A DNA stretch of 64,000 nucleotides from an uncultured Eubacterium sp. (GTDB taxonomy: Bacteria > Bacillota > Clostridia > Oscillospirales > Acutalibacteraceae), in the NCBI GenBank assembly GCA_934512155.1, contig CAKSWS010000003.1:18925-82924 (forward strand). The letters are read 5' to 3'. A model generated the notes under the pieces. The model was not told where the DNA came from. It did no database searches and saw only the letters and a program-made list of their open reading frames with translations. Numbering within the stretch: position 1 is the stretch's first letter; the number at the start of each line of letters is the position of its first letter. Shown here piece after piece: positions 19,118-28,901 of this stretch. The translations under genes and the position numbers were made by a program.

Positions 19118-22100
19118 TTATTCATCGTCTGAATCTGCGTCTGCAAATAAATCTCCGAACAAATCAGGCTGACCTGCTTCCTCGCTTTCACCTTCGGCAT
19201 TTTCGATTGAGAAGCCTTCGCTTGCTCCGTCAAAATCATTTACCTCGGTAAATGCGTTATCATCAAGCGGCTGAATACCTGTGCCGTCATCAAGATCCTG
19301 TTTAAGTTCAACTTCGTTTCCGTTCTTATCATAAAGACGAGTATCAAGACCAAGAGCCTGAAGTTCTTTAAACAATACCTTAAATGATTCCGGTGTGCCG
19401 GAATTAGGAATATTTTCGCCCTTAACGATTGCTTCGTAAGTTTTAACACGTCCTACAACGTCATCCGACTTAACGGTAATGATTTCCTGAAGTGTGTATG
19501 CGGCACCGTAAGCTTCAAGTGCCCAAACTTCCATTTCACCGAAACGCTGACCGCCGAACTGTGCTTTACCGCCGAGAGGCTGTTGAGTAACAAGGCTGTA
19601 AGGACCTGTTGAACGTGCATGGATCTTATCATCAACAAGGTGGTGAAGTTTAAGATAATACATATAGCCTACTGTAATAGGATTATCAAATTTTTCACCG
19701 GTTCTGCCGTCTGTTAAAACAGTTTTACCGTCTTCGGACAAGCCTGCAAGTTTAAGACATTCACGAATATCATCTTCATGTGCGCCGTCAAATACAGGTG
19801 TGCACATTTTCCAACCGAGTGCCATTGCGGCATAGCCAAGATGAACTTCAAGTACCTGACCGATATTCATACGTGAAGGTACGCCCAACGGGTTAAGAAC
19901 AATATCCAAAGGACGACCGTCCGGAAGGAACGGCATATCTTCTTGAGGAAGAACCCTTGAAACAACACCCTTGTTACCGTGACGACCTGCCATTTTATCG
20001 CCGACTTGAATTTTTCTCTTTTGAGCAATGTAAACTCTTACAACTTTATTAACACCCGGATTAAGTTCATCGCTGTTTGCACGGGTAAACACCTTAACAT
20101 CAACAACAATGCCGTATTCGCCGTGAGGCACACGCATTGAAGTATCTCTTACTTCTCTTGCTTTTTCACCAAAAATAGCACGAAGAAGTCTTTCTTCGGC
20201 TGTAAGCTCGGTTTCGCCCTTAGGTGTAACCTTACCTACAAGAATATCACCGCTGTGAACTTCTGCGCCCACACGAATAATACCGTCTTCATCAAGGTCT
20301 TTAAGAGCATCCTCACCAACATTAGGAATATCTCTTGTAATTTCTTCAGGTCCGAGTTTTGTATCTCTTGCTTCTACCTCATGTTCTTCAATATGAATTG
20401 AAGTATAAACATCATCACGAACCATTTTTTCATTAATAAGAACAGCGTCTTCGTAGTTATAACCTTCCCAAGTCATAAAACCGATAAGAGCATTTTTACC
20501 AAGTGAAATTTCACCGTTGCAAGTTGCAGGACCGTCGGCAATTACCTGACCTTCTTCAACCTTTTGATGAAGTGAAACTATAGGACGCTGATTAATACAA
20601 GTACCTTGGTTTGAACCGCTGAACTTAACAAGCTCATACCTGTCAACATCGCCTGTGCTTACAGTAATTTCAATGGAATCCGCATCTACAGCCGTTACCG
20701 TACCGCCACGTTTTGCAATAACAACAACACCTGAGTCGTATGCTGCTTTATATTCCATACCGGTTCCTACTACTGGAGCCTGTGTTTTAAGAAGCGGAAC
20801 TGCCTGACGCTGCATGTTAGCACCCATAAGAGCACGGTTTGCGTCATCGTTTTCAAGGAAAGGAATCATTGCTGTAGCAACTGAAACAACCATCTTTGGA
20901 GAAACGTCCATATAATCAACCTTTTCAGGTGCACAAGTAATGAACTCATCTCTATGACGGCATGTAACACGCTTGTTTGCAAATCTGCCGTTTTCATCAA
21001 GGGGCTCGTTTGCCTGAGCAACAACATAATTGTCTTCCACATCTGCGGTCATATAAACTACTTCAGATGTAACTACGCCTGTTTCTTTGTCAACCTTACG
21101 ATAAGGAGCTTCAATAAATCCATATTCATTAAGGCGGCTGTAACAAGCAAGATAAGAGATAAGACCGATGTTAGGACCTTCAGGAGTTTCAATAGGACAC
21201 ATACGGCCATAGTGGGTATAGTGAACGTCACGAACCTCAAATCCGGCACGGTCTCTTGAAAGACCGCCTGGACCAAGTGCAGAAAGACGTCTTTTATGAG
21301 TAAGTTCGGCAAGCGGGTTATTTTGGTCCATAAACTGTGAAAGCGGTGATGAACCGAAAAATTCTTTAATTGCCGCAACTACCGGACGAATATTTATAAG
21401 AGCTTGCGGAGTAATTGATTCTTCATCATCCTGAACCTGAAGAGTCATTCTTTCACGAATAACTCTTTCCATACGGGTAAAGCCGATACGGAACTGATTT
21501 TGAAGAAGTTCGCCGACTGCACGAATACGACGGTTACCCAAGTGGTCAATATCGTCTGTTGTACCAACATCAAATGCAAGGTTAATAAGGTATGAAACAG
21601 TTGCAAAAATATCATCTGTAACAATGTGTTTTGGAACAAGGTCGTCCTGATGAAGCTTAATTTCTTCCTTAAGCATTTCTTCATCATCGCCGCATTTTTC
21701 CAAAATCTCTGCAAGTACACGGTAAGAAACTTTTTCGTGAATACCAAGCGGCTTACAATCAAAATCAACATATTTGTAAATATCAACCATGCCGTTTGAT
21801 ACGATTTTAATTTCTCTGCCGTCAACATCAATAAATGCGTTCATAACGCCGGCGTTTTCAATTTCAAGTGCTTTTTCAGCCGAAATAACTTCGCCTGCAT
21901 CTGCAAGGAATTCACCCATAGGTGAAATAACCGGCTGAGTTAACTTTCTGCCTGTAAGACGATCGCTTATAGCAAGCTTTTTGTTATATTTATAACGTCC
22001 TACACGGGAAAGGTCATATCTGTGAGCGTCAAAGAAAAGACCGTCCAAATGAGCCTGTGCAGTATCAAGTGTGGGAGGTTCGCCGGGACGAAGTTTCTTA

Positions 22101-22813
22101 TAAACCTCAAGCAAAGCCTCTTCCTGATTCTTAGTTGTGTCCTTTTCTATAGTAGCTTCGATTCTTTCATCGTTGCCGAAAAATTCACGAATTTCATCAT
22201 CACTGCCAAGGCCTAACGCACGAAGAAAAGTGGTAATGAAAATCTTTCTGTTTTTGTCTATACGAACATAAAACAAATCGTTGGCATCTGTTTCGTATTC
22301 AAGCCAAGCACCTCTGTTAGGAATGACGGTGTTTGTAAAAAGTTCTTTACCTGTTTTATCATGTTCCATGTGATAATAAACACCCGGAGAACGAACAAGC
22401 TGAGAAACAATACATCTTTCTGCACCGTTAATAACGAATGTGCCTGCATCTGTCATCAACGGGAAATCACCCATGTAGATAACATTTTCTTTAACTTCGC
22501 CGGTTTCTTTATTTTGAAGACGAGCCCTAACCTTCAAAGGTTTTGCATAAGTAACGTCCCTTGCTTTACATTGAGCAATAGAGTACTTCGGCTTTTCATC
22601 CATGGTATAATCAATAAAATCAAGAACAAGATTTCCTGAGTAATCGGTTATAGAGCCGATGTCGTGAAAAACCTCTTCAAGACCTTCATCAAGGAACCAC
22701 TGGTAAGATTGTTTTTGCACTTCAATAAGGTTTGGCATTTGCATAACCTCATTGATTTTAGCAAAGCTTTTGCGTGTAGTTGTACCCATTTGTACATCCT
22801 TCACATTTACCAT
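19118..22813 (-). CDS. rpoB: DNA-directed RNA polymerase subunit beta
   Basis: Second catalytic subunit of RNA polymerase and target of rifampicin. 1231 residues from the ATG at 22813, which follows ACGGAG by 11 nt; a GTG four codons upstream overlaps that ribosome site and was rejected. The rifampicin region ([17 protein letters not shown] ... [13 protein letters not shown]) has the wild-type sensitive residues by inspection. The C-terminus is an acidic tail rich in Asp and Glu. First gene of rpoBC here; rplJ-rplL are not adjacent. Confidence 0.98.
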   Translation of the reverse strand: MVNVKDVQMGTTTRKSFAKINEVMQMPNLIEVQKQSYQWFLDEGLEEVFHDIGSITDYSGNLVLDFIDYTMDEKPKYSIAQCKARDVTYAKPLKVRARLQNKETGEVKENVIYMGDFPLMTDAGTFVINGAERCIVSQLVRSPGVYYHMEHDKTGKELFTNTVIPNRGAWLEYETDANDLFYVRIDKNRKIFITTFLRALGLGSDDEIREFFGNDERIEATIEKDTTKNQEEALLEVYKKLRPGEPPTLDTAQAHLDGLFFDAHRYDLSRVGRYKYNKKLAISDRLTGRKLTQPVISPMGEFLADAGEVISAEKALEIENAGVMNAFIDVDGREIKIVSNGMVDIYKYVDFDCKPLGIHEKVSYRVLAEILEKCGDDEEMLKEEIKLHQDDLVPKHIVTDDIFATVSYLINLAFDVGTTDDIDHLGNRRIRAVGELLQNQFRIGFTRMERVIRERMTLQVQDDEESITPQALINIRPVVAAIKEFFGSSPLSQFMDQNNPLAELTHKRRLSALGPGGLSRDRAGFEVRDVHYTHYGRMCPIETPEGPNIGLISYLACYSRLNEYGFIEAPYRKVDKETGVVTSEVVYMTADVEDNYVVAQANEPLDENGRFANKRVTCRHRDEFITCAPEKVDYMDVSPKMVVSVATAMIPFLENDDANRALMGANMQRQAVPLLKTQAPVVGTGMEYKAAYDSGVVVIAKRGGTVTAVDADSIEITVSTGDVDRYELVKFSGSNQGTCINQRPIVSLHQKVEEGQVIADGPATCNGEISLGKNALIGFMTWEGYNYEDAVLINEKMVRDDVYTSIHIEEHEVEARDTKLGPEEITRDIPNVGEDALKDLDEDGIIRVGAEVHSGDILVGKVTPKGETELTAEERLLRAIFGEKAREVRDTSMRVPHGEYGIVVDVKVFTRANSDELNPGVNKVVRVYIAQKRKIQVGDKMAGRHGNKGVVSRVLPQEDMPFLPDGRPLDIVLNPLGVPSRMNIGQVLEVHLGYAAMALGWKMCTPVFDGAHEDDIRECLKLAGLSEDGKTVLTDGRTGEKFDNPITVGYMYYLKLHHLVDDKIHARSTGPYSLVTQQPLGGKAQFGGQRFGEMEVWALEAYGAAYTLQEIITVKSDDVVGRVKTYEAIVKGENIPNSGTPESFKVLFKELQALGLDTRLYDKNGNEVELKQDLDDGTGIQPLDDNAFTEVNDFDGASEGFSIENAEGESEEAGQPDLFGDLFADADSDDE

Positions 22814-22869
22814 ATCGGTAATCACTCCGTTTCTTAAAGATTTACTGAAAAATGGATTATTGCACCGAC

Positions 22870-22896
22870 ACGAAAATCGCTGATTTTCAGTTTCGT
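22870..22896 (-). promoter_or_regulatory. Stem-loop in the rpoB leader
   Basis: GAAAATC (22872-22878) and GATTTTC (22882-22888) form an inverted repeat nested in ACGAAA/TTTCGT. It lies in the roughly 130-nt leader between the rpoB promoter and start. No U-run follows, so its role is unknown. Confidence 0.4.
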
Positions 22897-22950
22897 ATGT
22901 TATTGAAATAAATCATCACACGCATAAAATTCCATTTTAAATGTGGATAT

Positions 22951-22979
22951 ATAATAATCACTTTATAATAAGATGTCAA
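22951..22979 (-). promoter_or_regulatory. Promoter of rpoBC
   Basis: Minus strand TTGACA (22974-22979), 17 bp, TATTAT (22951-22956). The rest of the 22826-23205 gap is AT-rich; apart from this leader and the divergent promoter at 23149-23176 I see nothing in it. Confidence 0.75.
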
Positions 22980-23148
22980 TAAAAATTTTTAAGTTTTAGC
23001 AATTTATACAAAAAGTTTTTATTACACTGCCCCGTGTGTTTTAATATATTTTGTAAAATTTGTCAAAAACAAGAGTTTACAAAACACTTCTCAACAAAAT
23101 TTGTGAAACAAAAAACATTATAAAATCACGCCTATTTCAAAAATCTAT

Positions 23149-23176
23149 TTGCAAACCCAATATAATCTGTTATAAT
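23149..23176 (+). promoter_or_regulatory. Promoter of the solute-binding lipoprotein gene
   Basis: TTGCAA (23149-23154), 16 bp, TATAAT (23171-23176), about 30 nt before the ATG at 23206. Confidence 0.65.
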
Positions 23177-23205
23177 ATTATAATTAAAAATACAGGTGAG
23201 CAATA

Positions 23206-24840
23206 ATGAAATTTAGAAAAGTTATTTCTGTTTTAATTTGCATGCTGCTTACAGCCGTAATTTTCAGCGGATGCAGCAGTAAAGAAAGCAATATTGATTT
23301 AATTTACCCTTTCAACGGAAACATAAACAGCTACGACCCTCAAATTGCATCTACAACAGATGAATTTTTAATTGCAGAAAACTGCTTTGAAGGTCTTGTA
23401 AGAAGCGATGACAGCGGAAATATTACACCGGGCTGTGCAACAAAATGGGATGTGGAAGACGGTGGATTAAAATATACATTCCATTTGCAAAAAGGACTGC
23501 ATTGGTACATTTTTAAATCCGTAAAAGAAAAAATGGGAGAAAATTATAATCCGGAAATCACAGCAAACGACTTTGTTTTTGCACTTAGACGTGCTGTTGA
23601 CCCTAACACGGAAAGCCCGTTATACTCAACTGTTTCATGCATAGAAAATGCAAAGGAAATAAACAGCGGAACGGCTGATATAAACAGCTTGGGCGTAAAG
23701 GCTATTGATAATTATACGCTTGAAATAACACTTTCATCAGCAAATGATGAGTTTTTGCAAACATTATCAACAGCAGTGGCAATGCCTTGCAACGAAGAAT
23801 TTTTTAACAGCACAAACGGAAGATACGGTTTAGACCTTATGTACACCATGTTTAACGGTCAATTTATTGTTACAAACCAACTAGAAACATCTTACATATT
23901 AAAAAACAATTCGTCATACGAAGGACCAACACCTGCAAAAGCATACAACCTAACCCTTAAAATTGTTGAACCGACAGATGAATTGGCACCGCAGGTACTC
24001 AGTGGGTATTACGACGCCGCATATTTAAGAGGATATGAAGTAACAAACATAGATGAAAAAAGCGGCGTAACCCTTGTGCCGTACAGCGATATAACGTGGG
24101 TGCTTACAATTAACGGCAAAAACGGAATTTTTGCAAATGATAAAGCACGAGAGGCAATTTGCATTTCAACATCTGAGCTTGATTACGATAAATTTCCTTA
24201 CTTAACAAAAGCAAAGGGCTTTATACCACCGTCATGCACGGCAAATGGAAAAAGTTATACAGAGCAGTGCCAAACAACCACCCCGCAAAAAGACGGAAAC
24301 CAAGCCGTTAACCTGTGGAAAAAAGCAATCAGTGAAGAAAAAATTTACAACATTGAGTTAACTGTAATTGCACCGAACACAATGGAAGACGCAACAAAGA
24401 AAATTTTGCAGGGAATTCAAAGCAGCATCGGCAACGTTTCAAATGTTAACGATAATAAGGTTAATACAACAATTAAACTTGAAACCATGACCGAAGCGGA
24501 ATTGAAATCAAAAGTTGCGTCGGGAGAATATGATATAGCGGTTTATCCGTACGAAGCAACATCATCAAGCCCTGTTGCATTTTTAAACAATTTCAGCCAA
24601 ACAAACACAACTGGATTTAATGCCGATGATTTTAACGAAAAATTAAACGAAGCAAATTCAGCCGATGCGGCAGACCTTGTTAATACCTGTGGAGAATGCG
24701 AAACGCAGCTTGCAGAAAGCTACTGCTACTCTCCCTTGTTTTACGAGTCAAACTACTATGCACAGGCAAAAGGTGTTACCGGCGTGCAATTTCACCCGGG
24801 ATCGGGCAGAGTTTCATTTATTAACGCAGACAGAAAATAG
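23206..24840 (+). CDS. Peptide-type ABC transporter substrate-binding lipoprotein (SBP family 5), orphan
   Basis: Extracellular binding protein of the OppA/DppA family. 544 residues with a lipoprotein signal peptide: basic start KFRK, hydrophobic core and lipobox FSGC with the acylated cysteine at 23. The family opening (SYDPQIASTTDEFLIAENCFEGL, from about residue 42) and the helper motif ITANDFVFALRRAVDP (about 118-133) are clear. No permease or ATPase gene is next to it; it stands alone behind its own promoter, so it must share transport subunits encoded elsewhere or act as a sensor. It ends in TAG, showing TAG is a normal stop here. Confidence 0.88.
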   Translation: MKFRKVISVLICMLLTAVIFSGCSSKESNIDLIYPFNGNINSYDPQIASTTDEFLIAENCFEGLVRSDDSGNITPGCATKWDVEDGGLKYTFHLQKGLHWYIFKSVKEKMGENYNPEITANDFVFALRRAVDPNTESPLYSTVSCIENAKEINSGTADINSLGVKAIDNYTLEITLSSANDEFLQTLSTAVAMPCNEEFFNSTNGRYGLDLMYTMFNGQFIVTNQLETSYILKNNSSYEGPTPAKAYNLTLKIVEPTDELAPQVLSGYYDAAYLRGYEVTNIDEKSGVTLVPYSDITWVLTINGKNGIFANDKAREAICISTSELDYDKFPYLTKAKGFIPPSCTANGKSYTEQCQTTTPQKDGNQAVNLWKKAISEEKIYNIELTVIAPNTMEDATKKILQGIQSSIGNVSNVNDNKVNTTIKLETMTEAELKSKVASGEYDIAVYPYEATSSSPVAFLNNFSQTNTTGFNADDFNEKLNEANSADAADLVNTCGECETQLAESYCYSPLFYESNYYAQAKGVTGVQFHPGSGRVSFINADRK

Positions 24841-24854
24841 CAATAAAAAAATAT

Positions 24855-24882
24855 TTGACAGGCACAATAATTGGTTTATAAT
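24855..24882 (+). promoter_or_regulatory. Promoter of nagB
   Basis: TTGACA (24855-24860), 16 bp, TATAAT (24877-24882). Shares a 17-bp block around the -10 (24870-24886) with the proS promoter. Confidence 0.75.
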
Positions 24883-24934
24883 ATTTAAAGTATTTTTATT
24901 ATAAAGAAATTAATTTAGACAGAGGAGATATACT

Positions 24935-25660
24935 ATGAACGTACTTATTTATGATACCGAGGAACAAATCGGAATTGCTGCAGGCAACTATATGTGCGGC
25001 CAGGTTTTACAAAAGCCTAATTCTGTTTTGGGTCTTGCCACAGGCTCTACACCGCTTAAACCGTACAAACAAATGATTGACCTTTGCAAAAAGGGCGTTG
25101 TTGATTTTTCAGGCGTAACAACATTTAACCTTGACGAATATGTTAATCTTGATGTTAAAGACAAAAACTCATACCACACATTTATGCATGAAAATCTTTT
25201 TGACCACATTAACATTCCGGAAGAAAATATTAACTTCCTTAACGGTAATGCAGAAGATTTGGACACTGAATGTAAAGCATATGAAAAGAAAATTAAAGCA
25301 GCCGGCGGAATTGACATTCAGCTTTTAGGTATTGGCTCAAACGGTCATATTGCATTTAACGAACCAAGCGATTGTTTCCAGCGTTGGAGCCACGTTGTTA
25401 AACTTAAAGAAAGCACTGTTAAAGACAACAGCCGTTTCTTTAAATCTATTGACGAAGTGCCTACTCAAGCAGTAACAATGGGTATAGGTTCAATTATGCA
25501 AGCTAAAAAAATTCTTATTATTGCCCTTGGCGAAAACAAAGCAAAAGCAATTAAGCAACTTATTGACGGTAATGTTACACCGCAATGCCCTGCTTCTGTT
25601 TTACAATTCCACACAGACGTTACTCTTATGCTTGACAGAGGCGCCGCATCATTACTTTAA
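24935..25660 (+). CDS. nagB: Glucosamine-6-phosphate deaminase
   Basis: Converts glucosamine 6-phosphate to fructose 6-phosphate and ammonia, the last step of amino-sugar use. 241 residues, normal length. The phosphate loop GLATGSTPLKPY (about 34-45), NLDEYVNL (about 67-74) with the catalytic aspartate, and GSNGHIAFNEP (about 133-143) with the catalytic histidine are present. The ATG follows AGAGGAG. nagA is not adjacent. The next gene starts 4 nt after the stop. Confidence 0.96.
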   Translation: MNVLIYDTEEQIGIAAGNYMCGQVLQKPNSVLGLATGSTPLKPYKQMIDLCKKGVVDFSGVTTFNLDEYVNLDVKDKNSYHTFMHENLFDHINIPEENINFLNGNAEDLDTECKAYEKKIKAAGGIDIQLLGIGSNGHIAFNEPSDCFQRWSHVVKLKESTVKDNSRFFKSIDEVPTQAVTMGIGSIMQAKKILIIALGENKAKAIKQLIDGNVTPQCPASVLQFHTDVTLMLDRGAASLL

Positions 25661-25664
25661 TGCC

Positions 25665-26120
25665 ATGAAGAATAAAAAAATAATTGTTTTAATTGTTGCA
25701 GCAGTTATAATAATTGCCGTTATTGCCTTTGTTATTTACAGCGGCATAGGCACAAAAGAAAGCAACAAAGAAACTCAAAGTAATCAAACAACAATTTCTT
25801 CCACAACAAAAAACCACAGTGAAACAACTTCAAATACAACCGTTTTACAAACAACAACCGAAAGCGTAAAAGGCAACAGTGAAGGCAGCCAAAACAATTC
25901 AACATTGCCGCTTACGGTTAACACTGCCATGAATTTACTTCAAGAGCGTTACGGAAAATCATACACTGTTAACAGCACGGTTGAAGAAAACGGAATAAAT
26001 TATTTTGCGATTTACAAAAATAATGTAAAATACGCTTCTGTTGGAATTAACCTTGCCACAGGCGAGGCAACGGAAACGATTATTGAAACAAATGTAAAAA
26101 CAGATTTTTATCTTAACTGA
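25665..26120 (+). CDS. Membrane-anchored extracellular protein, function unknown
   Basis: 151 residues: cytoplasmic basic start (MKNKK), one hydrophobic helix at about 5-27, a Ser/Thr/Asn-rich linker (about 30-80), then a compact C-terminal domain (ERYGKSYTVNSTVEENGINY ... NLATGEATETI) that looks loosely like a PepSY-type fold. The start 4 nt after nagB has no ribosome site of its own, so translation is probably coupled. A longer frame from 25521 overlaps nagB in another frame and was rejected. A 7-bp hairpin (26134-26157) separates it from metG. Confidence 0.65.
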   Translation: MKNKKIIVLIVAAVIIIAVIAFVIYSGIGTKESNKETQSNQTTISSTTKNHSETTSNTTVLQTTTESVKGNSEGSQNNSTLPLTVNTAMNLLQERYGKSYTVNSTVEENGINYFAIYKNNVKYASVGINLATGEATETIIETNVKTDFYLN

Positions 26121-26179
26121 TAAATAATAGCCGTTTGCCGACGTAAAACACGGCAAAGACAGAAAGGTACGTAAAAATT

Positions 26180-28129
26180 ATGGAACAAAAAGAAAAGTTT
26201 TATATTACAACACCGATTTATTACCCTTCAGGCAACCCACACATCGGTCATTGCTACACAACCGTTGCATGTGATTCAATAGCAAGGTATAAAAGATTGC
26301 AGGGTAAAGAAGTTATGTTCTTAACCGGAACAGACGAACATGGACTTAAAATTGAGCAGAAAGCCGCTGAAAAAGGCGTTACCCCAAAAGAATATGTTGA
26401 CGAAGTAGTTGCCGTTTTCAAAAAACTTTGGGAATATATGAATATCAGCTATGACAGATATATCAGAACAACCGACGATTACCACGTAAAAGCGGTTCAA
26501 AAAATATTTAAAGAACTTTACGACAAAGGATATATTTACAAAGGAAAGTACACAGGAAAATATTGCACTCCTTGCGAAAGTTTTTGGACAGACAGCCAAC
26601 TTATTGACGGCAAATGTCCTGACTGCGGCAGAGAAGTTGTAGAAGCATCGGAAGAAGCTTACTTTTTCAAAATGGCACCTTTTGCAGACAGAATTGAAAA
26701 ATTATTAACAGAAACAGATTATTTACAGCCGAAAACAAGAGCTGTTGAACTTGTTAATAACTTTATTAAACCGGGTCTTGAAGACCTTTGCGTATCAAGG
26801 ACATCATTTACATGGGGTATTCCTGTAACATTTGATGAAAAACACGTGATTTATGTTTGGATAGATGCACTTTCAAACTATATTACAGCACTGGGCTACA
26901 AAAACAACGCATACAACGATTATGACAAGTTTTGGCCTGCAGATGTTCACATGGTTGCGAAAGACATTATGCGTTTTCATGCCATTATTTGGCCTGCAAT
27001 GCTTATGGCACTTGACTTGCCGTTACCTAAACACCTTGCCGTTCACGGTTGGATTACATTTAACGGTCAAAAAATGAGTAAATCCATAGGCAATGTTGTT
27101 GACCCGTTTGTTTTAGGTGAAAGATACGGCTGCGATGCAATAAGGTACCATATTTTAAGAGAAATGGCACTTGGTTCAGACAGTTCTTTCTCTAACGAAA
27201 TTATGATTAACAGAATCAACTCTGATTTAGCAAACGATTTAGGCAACCTTGTTTCAAGAACAGTTGCAATGGTTGAAAAATATTTTGGCGGCACTTTGCC
27301 TGTTGAAAGAGAAACTGAAGAAATTGACAACGAACTTCTTAATATGGTTACAGGCTTAAGAGCTAAAACAGATTATTTTATTGATGAAACACAACTTAAC
27401 AATGCACTTGCAGAAATATTTAAAGTTATTTCGAGAGCAAATAAATATATTGATGAAACAACACCTTGGATCTTAGGCAAAGACGAAAGCAAAAAAGCAC
27501 GTTTAGCAACTGTTTTATATAATCTCTTGGAAGCAATTCGTGTAAGCACAACTCTTCTTTCATGCTTTATGCCAACAACAATGCCAAAAGTTTGGGAACA
27601 AATAGGTGCAAGCCAAGACCTTATAACATATGAAAATGCAGGTAAAATCGGCGTTCTTCCGGCAGATGTTACTGTTAAAAAAGGCCCTGCCCTTTTCCCA
27701 AGAATTGATGTTGAAAAGGAAATCGACGAGCTTAACGCTTTAATTCAAAAGCAAATGGAAAAAGCACAGTCAAAAGAAGAAAAAAAAGAAATTGAAGGCT
27801 TGGCAGAAATTAAATTTGACGATTTTACAAAAGTTGAATTGCGTGTTGCAAAAATTGTTGAATGTGAGCCGATTAAAAAGGCAAAAAAATTATTAAAATT
27901 ACAAGTTAATGACGGCACAAAAGATTTAAGACAAATCGTTTCGGGAATTGCACCTTGGTACAAACCTGAAGATTTAATAGGCAAATCTGTTGTTATTGTT
28001 GCAAACCTTAAACCGGCAAAACTTTGCGGCGAAATGAGCAACGGCATGCTTCTTGCAGGCGACACGGCAGACGGCGACGTAAAAGTATTATTTGTAGACG
28101 GTATTGAACCGGGCACACAACTCAGATAA
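26180..28129 (+). CDS. metG: Methionine--tRNA ligase
   Basis: Charges tRNA-Met. 649 residues. Class I HIGH motif in PSGNPHIGHCY (about 15-25), a four-cysteine zinc knuckle (CTPCES ... CPDCGRE, about 129-153) and KMSKS in NGQKMSKSIGN (about 297-306). The C-terminal OB-fold tRNA-binding domain (about 550-649, FTKVELRVAKI through the end) is fused, as in most Firmicutes. Start follows AAAGG. The stop is 1 nt from tatD. No T-box or S-box leader is visible upstream. Confidence 0.97.
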   Translation: MEQKEKFYITTPIYYPSGNPHIGHCYTTVACDSIARYKRLQGKEVMFLTGTDEHGLKIEQKAAEKGVTPKEYVDEVVAVFKKLWEYMNISYDRYIRTTDDYHVKAVQKIFKELYDKGYIYKGKYTGKYCTPCESFWTDSQLIDGKCPDCGREVVEASEEAYFFKMAPFADRIEKLLTETDYLQPKTRAVELVNNFIKPGLEDLCVSRTSFTWGIPVTFDEKHVIYVWIDALSNYITALGYKNNAYNDYDKFWPADVHMVAKDIMRFHAIIWPAMLMALDLPLPKHLAVHGWITFNGQKMSKSIGNVVDPFVLGERYGCDAIRYHILREMALGSDSSFSNEIMINRINSDLANDLGNLVSRTVAMVEKYFGGTLPVERETEEIDNELLNMVTGLRAKTDYFIDETQLNNALAEIFKVISRANKYIDETTPWILGKDESKKARLATVLYNLLEAIRVSTTLLSCFMPTTMPKVWEQIGASQDLITYENAGKIGVLPADVTVKKGPALFPRIDVEKEIDELNALIQKQMEKAQSKEEKKEIEGLAEIKFDDFTKVELRVAKIVECEPIKKAKKLLKLQVNDGTKDLRQIVSGIAPWYKPEDLIGKSVVIVANLKPAKLCGEMSNGMLLAGDTADGDVKVLFVDGIEPGTQLR

Positions 28130-28130
28130 A

Positions 28131-28901
28131 ATGAATAATATTTTTGACACACACAGCCACTATGATGACGAAAAATTTAACAGCGACCGTGACGAACTTT
28201 TAAATTCACTTAAAAGCCGTGGTGTTTCAAATATTGTAACCTGCGGCTGCGATATTAAATCAACAGAATTTAATAAAAATCTTGCCGAAAAATATGATTA
28301 TATTTATTTTGCCGCAGGGTTTCATCCTGAAAATTTAAATGGTGTTACAGTTAGCGACATAAATACAATCGAAAAATATGCAAGCCACAAAAAATGCGTT
28401 GCCATAGGCGAAATAGGGCTTGATTATTATTGGATGGACTCACCGAAAGAAGTTCAAAAAGACTTTTTTATTCGTCAAATACAGCTTGCAAAAAAACTTG
28501 ATATGCCTGTTATAGTTCACGACAGAGACGCTCACGGTGATACATTGGAAATTTTAAAAGCAGAAAAGCCGAATGGCGTTGTTCACTGCTTTTCAGGTTC
28601 GGCACAAATGGCTGAAGAAATAATTAAACTTGGCATGTATATCGGTTTAAACGGCGTTGCCACATTTAAAAATGCACGCAAAAGCTTGGAAGTTGTTAAA
28701 TCAATTCCAATTGAAAGGCTTGTGCTTGAAACAGACTGCCCGTACCTTGCCCCTGAGCCTTGCCGAGGCAATCGAAACGATTCTTCCCTAATTCCTCATA
28801 TTGCGGCAAGAATAGGTGAAGTTTTGGGCATGGATGCACAAGAAATTTTAAATATTACAAATAAAAATGCACACAAACTATACAACTTGGAGGATGATTA
28901 A
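28131..28901 (+). CDS. tatD: TatD family metal-dependent deoxyribonuclease
   Basis: Metal-dependent exonuclease of the amidohydrolase fold. 256 residues. Metal ligands appear in order: DTHSHYDD (about 5-12), GEIGLDYYW (about 95-103), VHDRDAHG (about 130-137), VVHCFSG (about 155-161) and ETDCPYLAPEP (about 204-214). The start ATG lies 1 nt after the metG stop; an upstream in-frame codon inside metG was rejected. metG-tatD pairing is very common in Firmicutes. The stop overlaps the next start (TAATG). Confidence 0.95.
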   Translation: MNNIFDTHSHYDDEKFNSDRDELLNSLKSRGVSNIVTCGCDIKSTEFNKNLAEKYDYIYFAAGFHPENLNGVTVSDINTIEKYASHKKCVAIGEIGLDYYWMDSPKEVQKDFFIRQIQLAKKLDMPVIVHDRDAHGDTLEILKAEKPNGVVHCFSGSAQMAEEIIKLGMYIGLNGVATFKNARKSLEVVKSIPIERLVLETDCPYLAPEPCRGNRNDSSLIPHIAARIGEVLGMDAQEILNITNKNAHKLYNLEDD

